NCBI GenBank assembly: GCA_011763485.2
Contig: JAANSK020262604.1
Location: forward strand, 1 to 33,488
Origin: Isoetes engelmannii
Lineage: Eukaryota > Streptophyta > Lycopodiopsida > Isoetales > Isoetaceae
Reading direction: 5' to 3'
DNA length: 33,488 nucleotides
Shown: positions 8,678 through 20,141 of the stretch, piece after piece
Layout: each line of letters starts with the position of its first letter
Numbering within the stretch: position 1 is the first letter of the stretch
The notes under the pieces: generated by a model
The model's database searches: none
What the model saw: only the letters and a program-made list of their open reading frames with translations
What the model was told of the DNA's origin: nothing
Program-made: the position numbers and the translations under genes

Positions 8678-11600
8678 TCAATTCAGCTTTCCATCAAAAT
8701 AGTTGTCTTTTAATTCCTTAAGATAGGAACGCAGAGCAGCTTCACTGAGATTTGAATACTTCAAACTCAGAAGTTTTTGGGCAATCCGATAATCCTTATT
8801 TAGTGATGGGTCATTACTGACATTTGCACGGTTTCTTTCCTGGTGCATAACACAGATAATTAGATTATAATGTACTAAGCTATCCAATGCGCGTGGCAAC
8901 AAAAGCTTACATTATCAGTAATCCGTTTTGTAATCTGTCGTGCATCTGTCACCACTGAAGGTGGCAAGCCGGCTAACTCTCCTAAAAGAAGTCCATAATT
9001 GGGAATATTTGTGCAGCCTTCCTTTAACATAAACTGTACAGATTGGGAAGGATCAGGGCACATGCTCGAAATTGTTCATCAAAAAATGCATGCCGACCTT
9101 GAAGTCCATGTTATTGAATTTTAAGGCCACCACAAAATAGCATACTTTGACGTTTGGATAGAGCTTTGGAAGCTCAACTAACATCTTCATATGTGTGGCA
9201 AATATCACGTATCTATATGTCCAATGTTCTTAAGAGAGATGTTAAAAGGAAATGCTTTGTTAGGTAATGCCATCATAACATACACTTTTAGTGATAGCAG
9301 ATACTCGCAACAACTCCATGCAATGGCCACACCATCTGATGATGAAGTAGATCTCCCAAGCTCATCAATTAGGACCATGCTCCTGTTGTTAGTTGCCAAA
9401 CTTAGATACTAAATGAGAGGGCATGTCAAATTTGTCCGCATACCTTGAACTGAGGTTTGGCAAAATAAAAGCTAGCTCTCTCATCTCTGTCATAAACTGC
9501 AAAGGTTCATCATCATATACTGTAGTATACTTCACAACTTCCTAATTATAGTATGCCTTACCGTGCTTGAGTTGAACTCAAGATCATCTCCAGTCCCAAT
9601 CCGTGTGAAAAGGCTGTCTATTATCCTAAATGATGAATAATGAGCCGGCACATAACAGCCAACATGAGCAAGTATAGCTATCAGGGCTACTTGGTGAAGA
9701 TACGTTGTCTTCCCGCTCCTGCAGAACCATAAAACGCTGAGGTTTCAAAATTGACACAAATGAGAAAACCTCATAAATATAAAGGAAGAACTTTGCACAT
9801 GTTGGGCCCTGTTACAATAATCATATTTGATGCCTCGGATAAGAACGTGTTGTTGGCCTGAATTGTGAAGAAAATATTTATATTTTGCACACGCACAGGC
9901 ATCAACAATAGATCTATTAATGAGGTACATACCACAAAATCCCCAGGGCATAAGCTGTCAAGAATTGGATGTCGTCCAGCTTCAATTACCATTGGTCCAT
10001 GCTCTTTACATTTGATAAAATGTAGGTTAGCAACTAAACCAATACTTAATAGTCAATATGAAAAACTTCCATTTAATCAGGATACACCCCAGACAAAAAT
10101 TTATGTGTTTGGGATATTTCTGGTGGATTTAGTTGCTTCATCCCATAATTGGAACTTGGAGCAGCGACCAAACCTGGTAAAATTGTGAGTGATACTGGCA
10201 CTTGAGCACTCAAGCAGTGCTACCTCAGGTACAATTAAGAAACTCGGTATGAGGGATTTTTATCAGGCTCTGAAAATGTCTTTATGGCAAGGTGATGGTC
10301 TAAAATAAACTAGATCCGGCAAGTAAATAATTTGAAACTGACAGAAAACAACTTATGAATATCATCCTACATGGTCCACCCATACATTTGAGCTGGTATA
10401 TAGATCTAAATCCAGATGGGCACATTCACTCACCAGTAAATTCTGGCCGACTATAACTGCCTGGAGGCTTGCTTGATACAATGAAAGCGAAGGCATTAAC
10501 CAGCATGTCTATCAGGGAAATGGACTCAGAGAGTAAGCTGAGAATCGGAATTTCTTCTCTTATGTGGTTTAAGAGATCTGTCCATGAGAAAAGATTAGCC
10601 CATAAAAAGCTGTATAGAATTATGAAATTAAATGCATATTCTAGCAAGCCCAAATGTCTCAACGAAAATGGAAGTCCGCCATACATGTCCTGACCTCTCT
10701 GCAGTGGTAATCACCCAGGACCTTATGCCAAGTTCCCATTATGACTGTTGAAATGTAACAACAAATGCTGGTTCTCTAGCATCTTTAGCTTTCAAGGAAT
10801 TTTTCCATTTTTCAATAATAATACACTTCAGTGAGGCTATTTGAGTGACATATACAATAGAGTTTATCATTACCCTACATAAGCTATAGAAATCAAAAAC
10901 TTCATATTACATTCAGTTATATCACATTTCCTAAGTCTATGAATAAAACTATATTACAAACCTTCAAGACAGAGCTCTGTCCTTGAATAGCATTCTGCAG
11001 CAGCCTTTGTATTCCTGACATTCAACTGGAATCAGGAAAATGAAGATTAATAGGCAAAAGGTCCAGGTAACAAAAGATATTTGGCATTTATTGATTTGAC
11101 AAAAGCTTTTGACAGGGTAAACAGGAGAGCTCTTGCACTAAGACTTGAAGAGTTACAGGTTCCAACTGAGTTAGCATGCAGTGGCTTGTCTTTATAAACA
11201 GGTTCTTGTTGAATTGTCCTTTCCATTTACAGGGCCGGATCAGATTGAGAATAATATAGGGGTCAAACAGGGTTGTCCTTGCTCTCCCACACTTTTTGGT
11301 CTATTTATCGATGAGCTTGAAAGTTGGTTAGCAAGACTGAGTTTCTAAGGGATCCCTCACCAGGAGCACAGCAATTCAATGAACTGCTCCCCCAGGTCTT
11401 TTTCCCAACATATAAAGCTTAAAAGCCCATCCTAAAGGGCAGGAAAACTTACAGAAGTTAACTCAGAGGTTGAGCAATGGACGTTTTTCCCTCGTTTCAC
11501 CACCTAGAAAAACCACATACATTAGGTCCTGATCTAGGCTGGCAGCAACTAGCATTTCTGACCAACCTGTACAAATATTCTGGGAAGGGTTACTTGATTA

Positions 11601-14600
11601 AGGTCCTTTTCTGGAATGGTAATGTAAAAGCCACCCTTGGAGTTGTAAAGCATCTTTAAATTGGGTAAGTTGTATTCTTCTCTATACCTTTTTGCAAGGT
11701 TATGAATCGCTGGAGGATTATAGATCTAATTACTATGAGAGCCCTTTGAGCAAACATATCTGACTTTAAAAACTAACCTTCAGTAGTGTCACAGAATATC
11801 TTCCTTGCAACGTCGAGAAAACCATCAACACCAGCTTTAACAGCAAAACATTGTTGTGTACGAGCAACAAAGGGTACTTTTGCATGCAACACATCCTCAT
11901 CAATCACATCCCTGATCCTGTATAAGGATTTAAAATAGTTGGATTTATATTATCCACCATCAGAGAAACAAAAATAAGTTTTGGCATGAGCTTTGCTTTT
12001 TAACAACAGAGCACATAAATCCAGCGTCAGTAACGTGCAAATATCAGAGCTCCCAACGCCATCCCTAACATGCATCCTAAAATTTTATGAGACCAACATG
12101 CAAGATAATGGTCGCCATCAATAAGATCCATGTACACGGCCTCTCTAAGGATAGACAACTTCAGGAACACATTTAACCAGTCTGATATTTACAAGAACGA
12201 AATAAGGAGCTCATACGGACCTTTCGTACAAGGAGTTATATCCAGGTTGTGAGCAAACTGCCTCCCTTATATTTCTCAGAATGAAAGATTCTGCCAGTTT
12301 AAGAATCTGAAAGATGTCCTTTCCTCACATCAGAAAGTGGACTCAAGTGTGTGGCAATGCATGTGGTTCCCCCAAGAGTTTCAAAATATATTAATCAAAG
12401 CAGTTTAAAGAAAGCTTTACATGGAAAGGCAAACTCTAAACGACCATACCTCCAATACACTTGTCAAAAGCTCAAGGGCTTCCTTTAAGAGAATAACACT
12501 GGCAACTAAGGCTTGACTTCTCCTTAGGTTAGCAGTGCCCGGACAATCTTCAGGTTGCTTTTGTTTAAAGCAAAAGTGGCAGAGTATGCGATCTATATGT
12601 ACATCATAACTTTAGTACTGGGAATGCAGAAAGGAAAAGGAAAATAAACAAGCAGAATCATATATCACAATGACCATATATAGTGACAATACCTATGTCC
12701 TTAGGAAATTTTTGAAGGACTTGACAAAGCCCAAAGAAAAGCTTCTCATTACACATCAGTTCATCCTATAGAAAGGATCCAACATTTTCAGACCAAAGTG
12801 AATAATGAAAACCATTTGTAAACAATAGCAATAAGGATTTCATAAAACAGACTTGTTTTAGTTAAACGCCATGAGAAACCTGTTTAATTGAATGCTGCTA
12901 TCTATGTTCTTGTCAAGAAAGGAACAGGGAAATCTCAATTATCTTGGAGCAAGTGTCTATTCAGTTCATGAAGACTTTATGGTGATAATGAGGATAACAT
13001 CAGACTGCCTTGCAAAAGAAACAATCATAAAAGCAGGACAGAATAAAAAATATATTCCATAGTCGTAAGAGGCAACTTGCCATACAATCCAAGCGAGTAT
13101 TGATAGTCTCAATGTCTTTCAGAGGCTGCAACAGATTTGCCCTCAAGAGTCGTGCCCTAGTGATTAATACTCATGGTGCAGTTTATTATGCTGAAGTATG
13201 TAATATAAGAGCAGCTCTATGCAAAGCAACTAATCCATTCATACCCTCCAACTGTTTTGGTCTTGTTCAAGATACCAAATAGACTACCCGACTTCTTTGT
13301 AATATGACTGCTTCCATTAGTAAGAACCTCGATCAACTCAAGGTTCTGCACACTGCAAAAACAGACAGCTAGAACTGTAGAGATAATAAAGCATATATAT
13401 ATATATAGAAGCATTTTAAGATCCAGATTTTAAGTGGAAATACTTTTCAAGTTGAGCAATAATGAACGATCTAATCGACAGCTAGGATGCAAAAGGCAAA
13501 ATACCTCATGAGGTCAATATTCATATGATCGCATAGCTGACTAAAAGTGACCTGCCAATATAGACGGTTCATTAGTTAGCACAATTTGCTACACATAAAA
13601 ATGCTCCTTTTTTCCTTTATAAGTGTCCATAAAATGCTTCAGCAAGACAACAACAAAAGCCAGCATACCTTTACTGAATGGTCAGTTATCAACACACCTT
13701 TCTCGCCTTCAATCCTGTCAAAGATTATCAATGCAGTGAATCTCCTACCTTGCATAATTTTGAAAAATAGATGAGACCATCCATATGACTTTACCTAGTG
13801 GCTGAATGCAAGTCACATGGATAAAACAATTTGCAGACAGATTATATCTTTGCAATGCACTCTCAGCATTCCACGATACACAATATCATCTAACAAGATG
13901 TCACAGAGGAGCAAATATTTCTGTACAGAGTTTCATCTGATGCATCAAAACTCACCATTTCAGTACAGCGGTTGTAGCACCTAAGCAGAGATAGTATTTC
14001 CTGCTGTAACTCTGCAAGGACTGGACTTGGCAGCTATTCAGAGCCAAGGTTTGCACAAGAATCATACCCTGCATGTATATGTAAAGATTATCGAGGTAAC
14101 ATTTACTGCTATGTTTGTTGAATAAATTGTTAGATGACTAAGTTCAATAAACATGTTGATCTAATTTTTTAAATTTTATTTTACTTTAGTGTCATCGAAG
14201 CAGCTTCTTGACAAATGCACCTGAAACGAACCAAAACATATTCAGATGCTACAATATGTTTAACCTCTCAGGATTTCTATCGATCTCACCTTTTTTACTC
14301 CAGCAAATTCTCCTGAATTCAAGATAGCATTCATCCCCATCATGCGCTCAGAAGACGGATTATGGCTAGCTGTGACGATGATTACAGTAGGACTAAGAAA
14401 ATGTAACAGAGTCATTGTGATCTGATATGATCGACTACTCTCTATATATTGCCACAGGGAAAGTCCCGCAGTTCGCAAATCGAAGGCAGCAAGCCCGATC
14501 TACATACGTTACAATAAAGATGAGAATAGTAAAGAGCGAAATGCGGACGAAGGGCCTGTGTATACTTACCTCCTTGGCTCTGTTCTCTATAAGTCCGACG

Positions 14601-14623
14601 ACGACGCCGCTCTCGCCATTCAT
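8678..14623 (-). CDS. MSH4: MSH4, meiotic MutS homologue 4 (complete)
   Basis: MSH4 pairs with MSH5 as MutS-gamma, which clamps and stabilises meiotic recombination intermediates and promotes interference-sensitive (class I) crossovers. It does not repair mismatches. 24 exons joined at consensus splice sites give 790 residues in one frame, essentially the length I recall for Arabidopsis MSH4. The start ([18 protein letters not shown]) aligns with that family's N-terminus and, as expected, lacks the mismatch-binding domain. The connector and lever domains fill residues about 19-530. ATPase motifs are Walker A GPNMSGKTT (552-560), the NSSTFMTEM signature, Walker B VLIDELG (628-634) and FATHM (662-666). 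The usual GKST is GKTT here, a conservative change. I see no stop or frameshift, so it looks functional. No clear TATA box lies upstream. An A-G before the ATG could be an acceptor of a 5' UTR intron. Confidence 0.95.
8678..14623 (-). other. MSH4 exon map (24 exons)
   Basis: In transcript order: 14570-14623, 14290-14499, 14185-14220, 13956-14068, 13669-13714, 13505-13551, 13245-13352, 13081-13156, 12693-12765, 12450-12592, 12221-12306, 11778-11917, 11567-11709, 11453-11503, 10962-11025, 10434-10577, 9933-10003, 9799-9857, 9562-9718, 9444-9496, 9284-9382, 9098-9212, 8911-9033, 8678-8839. The sum is 2373 bp, 791 codons with the stop, and every phase agrees. All introns are GT-AG except intron 8, whose donor is GCAAGT (GC-AG). 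Several exon boundaries split codons of conserved motifs: Walker A is divided within Met555 by intron 18. Confidence 0.9.
11081..11346 (+). mobile_element. LINE reverse-transcriptase fragment in MSH4 intron 14
   Basis: Two pieces of a non-LTR reverse transcriptase are readable: [20 protein letters not shown] at about 11084-11150 and, in another frame, [20 protein letters not shown] at about 11257-11320. These are the catalytic-palm strand and the following region of LINE RT. A stop and frameshift separate the two pieces, and the fragment lacks the YADD segment, endonuclease and 3' end. It lies antisense to MSH4 and wholly within an intron, so it need not affect the protein. Confidence 0.8.
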
Positions 14624-14899
14624 TCTGTCGAATGAATTTAGACTGTTTCATCAAGTGTGGTTGGCAAAACTAGTATCATCAGCATTGAGGTGAAATTCAT
14701 TGAGTGCCTAACTTGTACAGTGTTAACGTCTCTTTGGGTTGCCCGAAGGCCTGGGAAGGAGGTGAGATTGGACTATTCTGCGTATGTACCAAATAAAGGT
14801 GCACATTCGATTGACAATATGCGCGGACATTTGGCTTCCTAATGTTGTGGACTGCAACATTGCTGAAGAAATTTTCTCTAAAAAAGTAAAGGTAAGAAA
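14624..14899. other. MSH4 upstream region
   Basis: The sequence before the MSH4 start, where its promoter should lie on the minus strand. No convincing TATA box is seen, and no other gene. Confidence 0.4.
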
Positions 14900-15215
14900 G
14901 TTATGTTGGGGGAGGGGTTCGAGCTCCCCCTCCGCTAGAGCCATGCCCCCTTCCGTGCTAAGGGCAAGCCCGCAAGCGCCATGACATTGGCCCGCGAGAG
15001 TGCCAAGGTGTCCCGCTGACACCACATTACGGCGCGTGACCGACCGTTGCGCTCTCACAAGCGAGCGTCGGGTCATTGATGCCGCTTCACGCCTTTCCCA
15101 TTGTCGCTCGCCCCAACGCCCCCTACGTGCAGGGGGTGCCAGCTACCGTGCTAGCCAGTAACGGTAATCGCCCCCAAACTTAGAGCACGAAAAATGCCCC
15201 CCTCCCCCCCCCCCA
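14900..15215. other. Unexplained GC-rich patch
   Basis: A sharply bounded GC-rich segment in AT-rich surroundings, closing with a C-run at about 15197-15213. It begins with a tRNA T-arm-like hairpin (GGGGAGGGGTTCGAGCTCCCC, split by its loop) near 14908, containing a good B box, GGTTCGAGCTC. It also holds the small hairpin GGTGTC/GACACC near 15004-15020. No convincing A box or coding frame. It may be a SINE, an LTR or other element remnant. Confidence 0.35.
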
Positions 15216-15249
15216 AAAGATGATTGGTACCATGATCAGGTACAATATC

Positions 15250-16226
15250 ATTTGTATGGTCTATTTCCCTCTCAAAATTTGCATCTGCCTGCCTCCAAGA
15301 ACCTAGCCATTCGGGCGCACTTTATCAGAGAAACCCGCTATCACACAATAGTTGAAGACGTCCTCTATCGTGTGGGCACAGATCAAGTACTTCGGCGCTG
15401 CATTTTATCCCATGAACATGATGAACTACTTCAGCAGGTCCATGCTAGAAGCAGAGAGCACAAACAAGACGCTCATACATATGCTCAAGAAAATTTGTGA
15501 TCCGACACGTACAGATTGGCAGGAGAAGTTACCAACCGTCCTTTGGGCATATAATACAACTTTTAAGGTTGCAACAGGGCAAATTCCCTTTAAGTTGGTG
15601 TACGGGCAAGAGGCCATTCTTCCATTTCAATTTCAGTTGCCTGTTCTCCAATTCAAACTTGCTACTACCAGAAATCCATTCGCTGCTCTCACTGAACGAG
15701 TATACCAACTACAACAATTGGATGAAGTCCGCCGGGATGTGTATCTTCGTGTCCTGGCTGGGAAGCGCCAAAGAAAGGTGGCATGATAAAAAACTGCACA
15801 AGAAGCTCTTTCGAATTGGCAACATTGTCCTGCTCTTTGATTCTGATACACTTATTTGTATGTGATATAGCTAAATGCTATGAGAATATACCTATTGAAG
15901 GGGATCAAGGAATCTTTGATTCTGATATAGGGGCCCCCCCCCCCCCCCCCGGCAAGCTAAAATTCAGGTGGTTGGGACCTTTTCAAATACAGACAAATCC
16001 GTTTCTAGGCGTCTTCCAACTTCAAGAACTGGATGGTACTCTTATTCCTGCTCACGTCAATGGCTTTCGCCTCCACTCATATCATCTGTCTTCCCCGCCT
16101 CATCCTTCACCTTCTGTTCATTCCGCTCCATCGGCCTCATCTCCCTCTTTATCCTCTTCAGTCATTATTACGGATACTCCATTTTCTTCATCTCACCCTG
16201 CGGATCATTTTCATGATCCTCTCTAA
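15250..16226 (+). mobile_element. Ty3-type integrase fossil (non-chromoviral)
   Basis: Fossil of a Ty3/gypsy polyprotein. The readable part is the C-terminal half of integrase: LPTVLWAYNTTFKVATGQIP, FKLVYGQEAILPFQFQLP, then KLKFRWLGPFQIQ and a Ser/Pro-rich end. There is no chromodomain, which points to an Athila/Tat-like lineage. It is broken, with a few breaks, and its 5' portion is missing. It lies next to the CACGATTT array and is probably part of the outer element of the nested stack. Confidence 0.75.
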
Positions 16227-16315
16227 ATTCATGCTTCATGACCCTTCATTTCTTTTATACATATTCCCTTTTGTTTGGTTCTGCACGTCCGGTTATAATT
16301 GAAGACGTTTTTCGA

Positions 16316-16695
16316 TTCCAGTTTGATTACACGATTTTTGGCACGACTTTTTGCACTCTCATACACGCATTTTTTGCGGTTTCTTTCACAATTTTTTCCA
16401 CGATTTCTTACACGATCATGCACATGACTTTTCACTCGCTCACACACACGGCCATGATTCCACCACGATTCCTTTCACGACTTCTTGCATATTATCTTTC
16501 ACACTTCCATGCACGATTTTACCCACCACTCTCCACACACGATTTCATACACGCTATCACCCACACAATATCTTGCACGATTTTCCACCCAACATTTGGC
16601 ACGATTTTGGTCACGTTTTTTTTCACGATCTTTTACACGATTCTGCACGACAATTTGCATCATTTTAGCCACGATCTTCTACACAATTTTTCTTC
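16316..16695 (+). repeat. Degenerate CACGATTTT array, about 30 copies
   Basis: About 380 bp made almost wholly of variants of CACGATTTTNN at spacings of roughly 10-15 bp. Several frames stay open across it only because the unit is repetitive. It lies upstream of a TATA box at 16889, a position suggesting the U3 part of an LTR or a retroelement promoter. A related, shorter array lies at 26740-26880. Confidence 0.7.
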
Positions 16696-16888
16696 CACCT
16701 ACTTGATGATGTCACCACTGCCACATCACCATTTTTCCTTCCTGCCTTAAATATGTTTCTTGTCACTTTCGCCACCTCAGCCGCCTGTTTTCTTTCATCA
16801 TCATTTTTTTGACGTGTCTGCAACTGCTACCTACCACATCAGCCTCCGTATAAACAGCTGCTCCCCATCAATGCACCTCTTCGCCCAA

Positions 16889-16896
16889 TATAAATA
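16889..16896 (+). promoter_or_regulatory. TATA box of the outer Ty3-type element
   Basis: TATAAATA, downstream of the CACGATTT array and followed by a pyrimidine-rich leader. The frame beginning ATGGCCAGTAGCAGC at 17016 lies about 120 bp on. Probably the element's own promoter. Confidence 0.5.
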
Positions 16897-17015
16897 CTGT
16901 CCTTAGGGTTTTTCTCTCCTCTCCATTCTTGCGCCTCCCTCACACTTCCGCCCTCATCGCTCTGGCTAATCGATTCCTCTCCTTTCTCCGTCCACTCTTT
17001 GATCTAATCTTCAAC

Positions 17016-17880
17016 ATGGCCAGTAGCAGCGCTCCAATTCCTGCCCTACCTGTTGATTTTCCCTACAGCTTAGAGTTGCAAACTCTGCAAACCCTTTCTC
17101 TAGAAGATCAAGCCCTATTCCAACGACCCGGTCTCTTGGAGTTTAACCGCATGAAGTGGCCCACTCTTCAGGAGGCTTAGCTGCAGGAGTTCACCCATTT
17201 CTACAGGGTTACAATGATGTAGGTCGCATCGAAGGTTGGGGGCACTACGATAATGCTCACTGAAGACTTCCTCAACCCGGCCTTCCAATTTCAGACTATT
17301 CCTAGCTCCCTTTCTCCCATCCAAATTGTTCAAGAGGGCATCTCTGCATACAATGTTCCTCCTCTCACGAAAATGTTAACCTCAGCTACAAGAACCTCCC
17401 GCCCCACCTTGCCCAACTTGGCCACTCGCTCTAGAGGAAGTTCGATGGACAGGCTATGAAGAACACACAACTGTCGAAGCTCATATACCATTTAGTTGTG
17501 TTTGCTGCATATGATGATAATCCGATCAATTGAGCTTTACTTTTGCAGTCCTGCCTTAACAAGGTTCTTGTCCCACTGAGGGATGCTCCAAAATCTGGGC
17601 ATCACGCATGCCACTTCGAGAGCCATGTGTAGCAGATTATCAACACCGTTCTGAGAATTGCTCCCATTTTTCACGGGCCGCAAGTCACACACACGGCTCA
17701 ACTCCAGGATCAAGTCTCTGGCTACAAGCCTCGTGCCAAGCCAGTAGAACAGGAGAAGCCGCAAGAGTAGGATCACCATGGAGAACGAGGAAGAGGTGCA
17801 AACTGTCCGTATCGACAAGGGCAAGAAACCGCAGGCTGCTGCAACAAAGAAACACCCGCGCACCAAAGCTCCGAAAGGCA
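17016..17880 (+). pseudogene. Coding remnant of outer Ty3-type element
   Basis: A fossil coding region opening MASSSAPIPALPVDFPYSLE. I do not recognise the domain. By position it is a gag-like or accessory protein of the outer retroelement. It is broken in several places and is interrupted by the chromovirus at 17886. The same coding-like sequence seems to resume beyond 24135. Confidence 0.45.
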
Positions 17881-17885
17881 GCAGT

Positions 17886-18254
17886 TGTCATGAACCTAAC
17901 CGAAATACACGGGTTCAAAATACACGGAAACTACGTACATAAATACAAAGGTGAATGCCAAGATCTGGCAAGAATTTTATTATACAAGAGATCAAGAATA
18001 CAATGGTCCGAAGGCACTGAAGAGTACAGAGCAGGAATACAAGCCCGAAGACGCTCAGGAAAACAGAGCAGGTGCTAAGAGGGTCCAAGACTGGCGTTGA
18101 ACCGGAATAGCGCGTCTCGAAAGAGGCTCTGCTATATGTACCCACATCATCGATCGAGATCGTGCCGCCCCAATGGCCGAGATGGTGCAAGGTGTCGTCC
18201 ATGCATGCTACCCGTATGACGACCGTATTGGTCAATATTCGTATGGTCGTCACA
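17886..18254 (-). repeat. 3' LTR of the chromovirus
   Basis: 369 bp, TGTGACG...CATGACA on the minus strand. It pairs with 23769-24134 at about 95% identity, differing by one 3-bp length change. The flank GCAGT (17881-17885) matches GCAGC after the other LTR. Confidence 0.9.
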
Positions 18255-18339
18255 CCATCCCCCTCCTACGACGGCGTCGCGAAGGGCGAACAAGAGCTGG
18301 AGTATTGAGGCTCGGCTTATCTGGATAACGCCTGTGGAA

Positions 18340-18482
18340 TTCAGCAATCTATCAGGAGCATTGGCCACATTCTCTGTAGGTTCCCATGTTCTATCACTTG
18401 GGGAATACCCTTCCCAATCAACCAAGTAATAGAGGCGACGGCGTAAAAACTTGGAGTCCAGGATTTCACGGACCTCGAATTC
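18340..18482 (-). other. Chromodomain at integrase C-terminus
   Basis: FEVREILDSKFLRRRLYYLV, then DWEGYSPSDRTWEPTENV: the chromodomain fold with its aromatic residues (Y/W/W). In chromoviruses this domain directs integration to particular chromatin, often heterochromatin marked by H3K9 methylation. Fossil part. Confidence 0.85.
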
Positions 18483-18499
18483 CTCATGATCATCAATTT

Positions 18500-19762
18500 C
18501 AACTGGTGGCGGAGGTGGAGGTACACGATCTGGGAATGGATTTGCCGTATAAGGTTCCAATAAAGAGACGTGGAAGACTGGGTAAATCCGAACCGATGGC
18601 GGAAGCTCCAAACGAAAAGCACGATGCCCTACTTGTGCAATGATCTTATACGGACCCAAACGGTGACAATCCAACTTATCACAAGGGCGGCTGTGGGCAG
18701 GTCGCGGCGCAAGAGCCAAACAAGATCCCCAACTGCAAACCGTGGAGCATCCTGGCGATGCTGATCTGCATGATGGCGGTACCGGTCCTAGGCCTGCCAA
18801 AGATGTCCCTGAAGGTCATCCTGGAGCTGACGGAGCTTGGCAAGGCGGTCTTCTGCACTGGGATAAACTAAATCAGGGCCTGGAGCAATGAAGGACCAGC
18901 GCGGATGGGTGCCATAATTCACAAAGAATGGCATCTGCCCAGTGGAAGTATGAACTGTATTGTTGTATGCGAATTCAGCCAAAGGGAGCCAAGGGATCCA
19001 GTCATCCTGCTGATAGCTGATGAAGCACCGCAAATACTGCTCAGGAGTATGATTGGTGCACTCAACTTGCCCATTGGTCTTGGGGTGGTGCCCTGAAGAA
19101 AGAGAGCGTTCCACACCCAAGAGCTGCAGGAGCCGTTTCCAGAAACCGGCAACAAAGTGGGGACCACCATCACTGATAACGGTGTCGGCCAGGTCATGGA
19201 GACGAACTACTTCCCGGAGGAAAAGACCAGATGTGCCTTCACTGGTGATGGAGGTGCTGCATGGAATGAAATGCGCCATCTTAGAGAAGCGGTCAACAAC
19301 CACAAGGATGGCGTCATGCCCCTGGGAAGGTGGAAGCTCCACAATGAAATCCACTGAAATGCTCTTCCATGGGCCATCTGGAACTGGCAGCGGCTAGAGC
19401 AGACCATGCGAAAGGTGTTTTGGAGTCTTCGCCCGACAACAAGTGTCACAGGAGCGTACAAACATCTCAACTGTGCACCGGAGGCTTGGCCACCAATAAT
19501 CCCGACCAATAAGTTCCAGAGCCTTGGCAACTCCAAAGTGATCGGGCAGAGGGGAATCATGACAAGACTGCAGCACTTGAAGCCTAGGACCACCATCAGG
19601 AACATGCAGGAGCCCATCACGGAACACAAGCCCATCGCGAACTTCAAACTGATCATAGTCCGACCGTGTCCGCTCGAGGCGATCGCCACTACGATCCTGG
19701 AGAGCAGAGATCACATCTTGGGCCAATGGGTCGAAGGGAAGAGCCATCCGAACTGACTCCAA
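18500..19762 (-). pseudogene. Chromovirus integrase (fossil part)
   Basis: The zinc-binding part is HFGVAKALELIGRDYWWPSL and CDTCCRAK (about 19394-19530). The catalytic core shows VVVDRFSKMAHFIPC, ISDGGPHFV and GHHPKTNGQVECTN (about 18990-19330), holding the D,D,E-type positions. GPYKIIAQVGHRAFRLELP is the GPY/F-like module before the chromodomain. It resembles fungal and vertebrate Tf2/sushi integrases (NYQQDDW-type segment). Broken. Confidence 0.85.
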
Positions 19763-19778
19763 CAGAACAGAATCATGG

Positions 19779-20036
19779 CCCGGGGGGTGCAGTTAGAAGA
19801 AACCGTAGAAAACATGTGAGTGTACGGGAGGGGGTTTTTTTGGGGCCAAAACCGTACGTATAATATGGGAGGGGGTATTGTTTTGCTTGATTTCCGTATA
19901 GATATGAAGGAAATATGGTAGGGGTATATGAAATATAAGGGATATTTTTTTAGGAAAATTCCGTATAAGGGATAATTTCTTTTGGCCCTATGCATGCACA
20001 TGCCATATAGACTTTACATTAGCTGCACCCCCCCGG
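19779..20036. mobile_element. Mutator-like MITE nested in the chromovirus
   Basis: A 258-bp non-coding insertion with terminal inverted repeats CCCGGGGGGTGCAGTTA (left) and CCGGGGGGGTGCAGCTA (right, read inward). It is flanked by a perfect 9-bp direct repeat GAATCATGG (19770-19778 and 20037-20045). A 9-bp target duplication with GC-capped TIRs is typical of Mutator-superfamily MITEs. The interior is AT-rich, with repeated CCGTATA motifs. It is younger than the chromovirus. Confidence 0.85.
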
Positions 20037-20141
20037 GAATCATGGGGCCTCTCAAACAGAGAGATGGCCATCAGCTGCAAACGGTCGAGCCCTAGAACCA
20101 CCTGTGACTGCTGATCAAAAGCAGGATCTCCTGGCTTTGGC

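Noticed and set aside
9799-9857. MSH4 as a pseudogene lacking its P-loop
   Set aside because: The frame seems to read GPNMCK, but the donor AACAT|GTGC and acceptor CTGCAG|GAGC give an intact GPNMSGKTT.
16238-16750. 170-codon ORF and overlapping frames
   Set aside because: They run through the CACGATTT array. The repeat keeps several frames open at once and the product is low-complexity.
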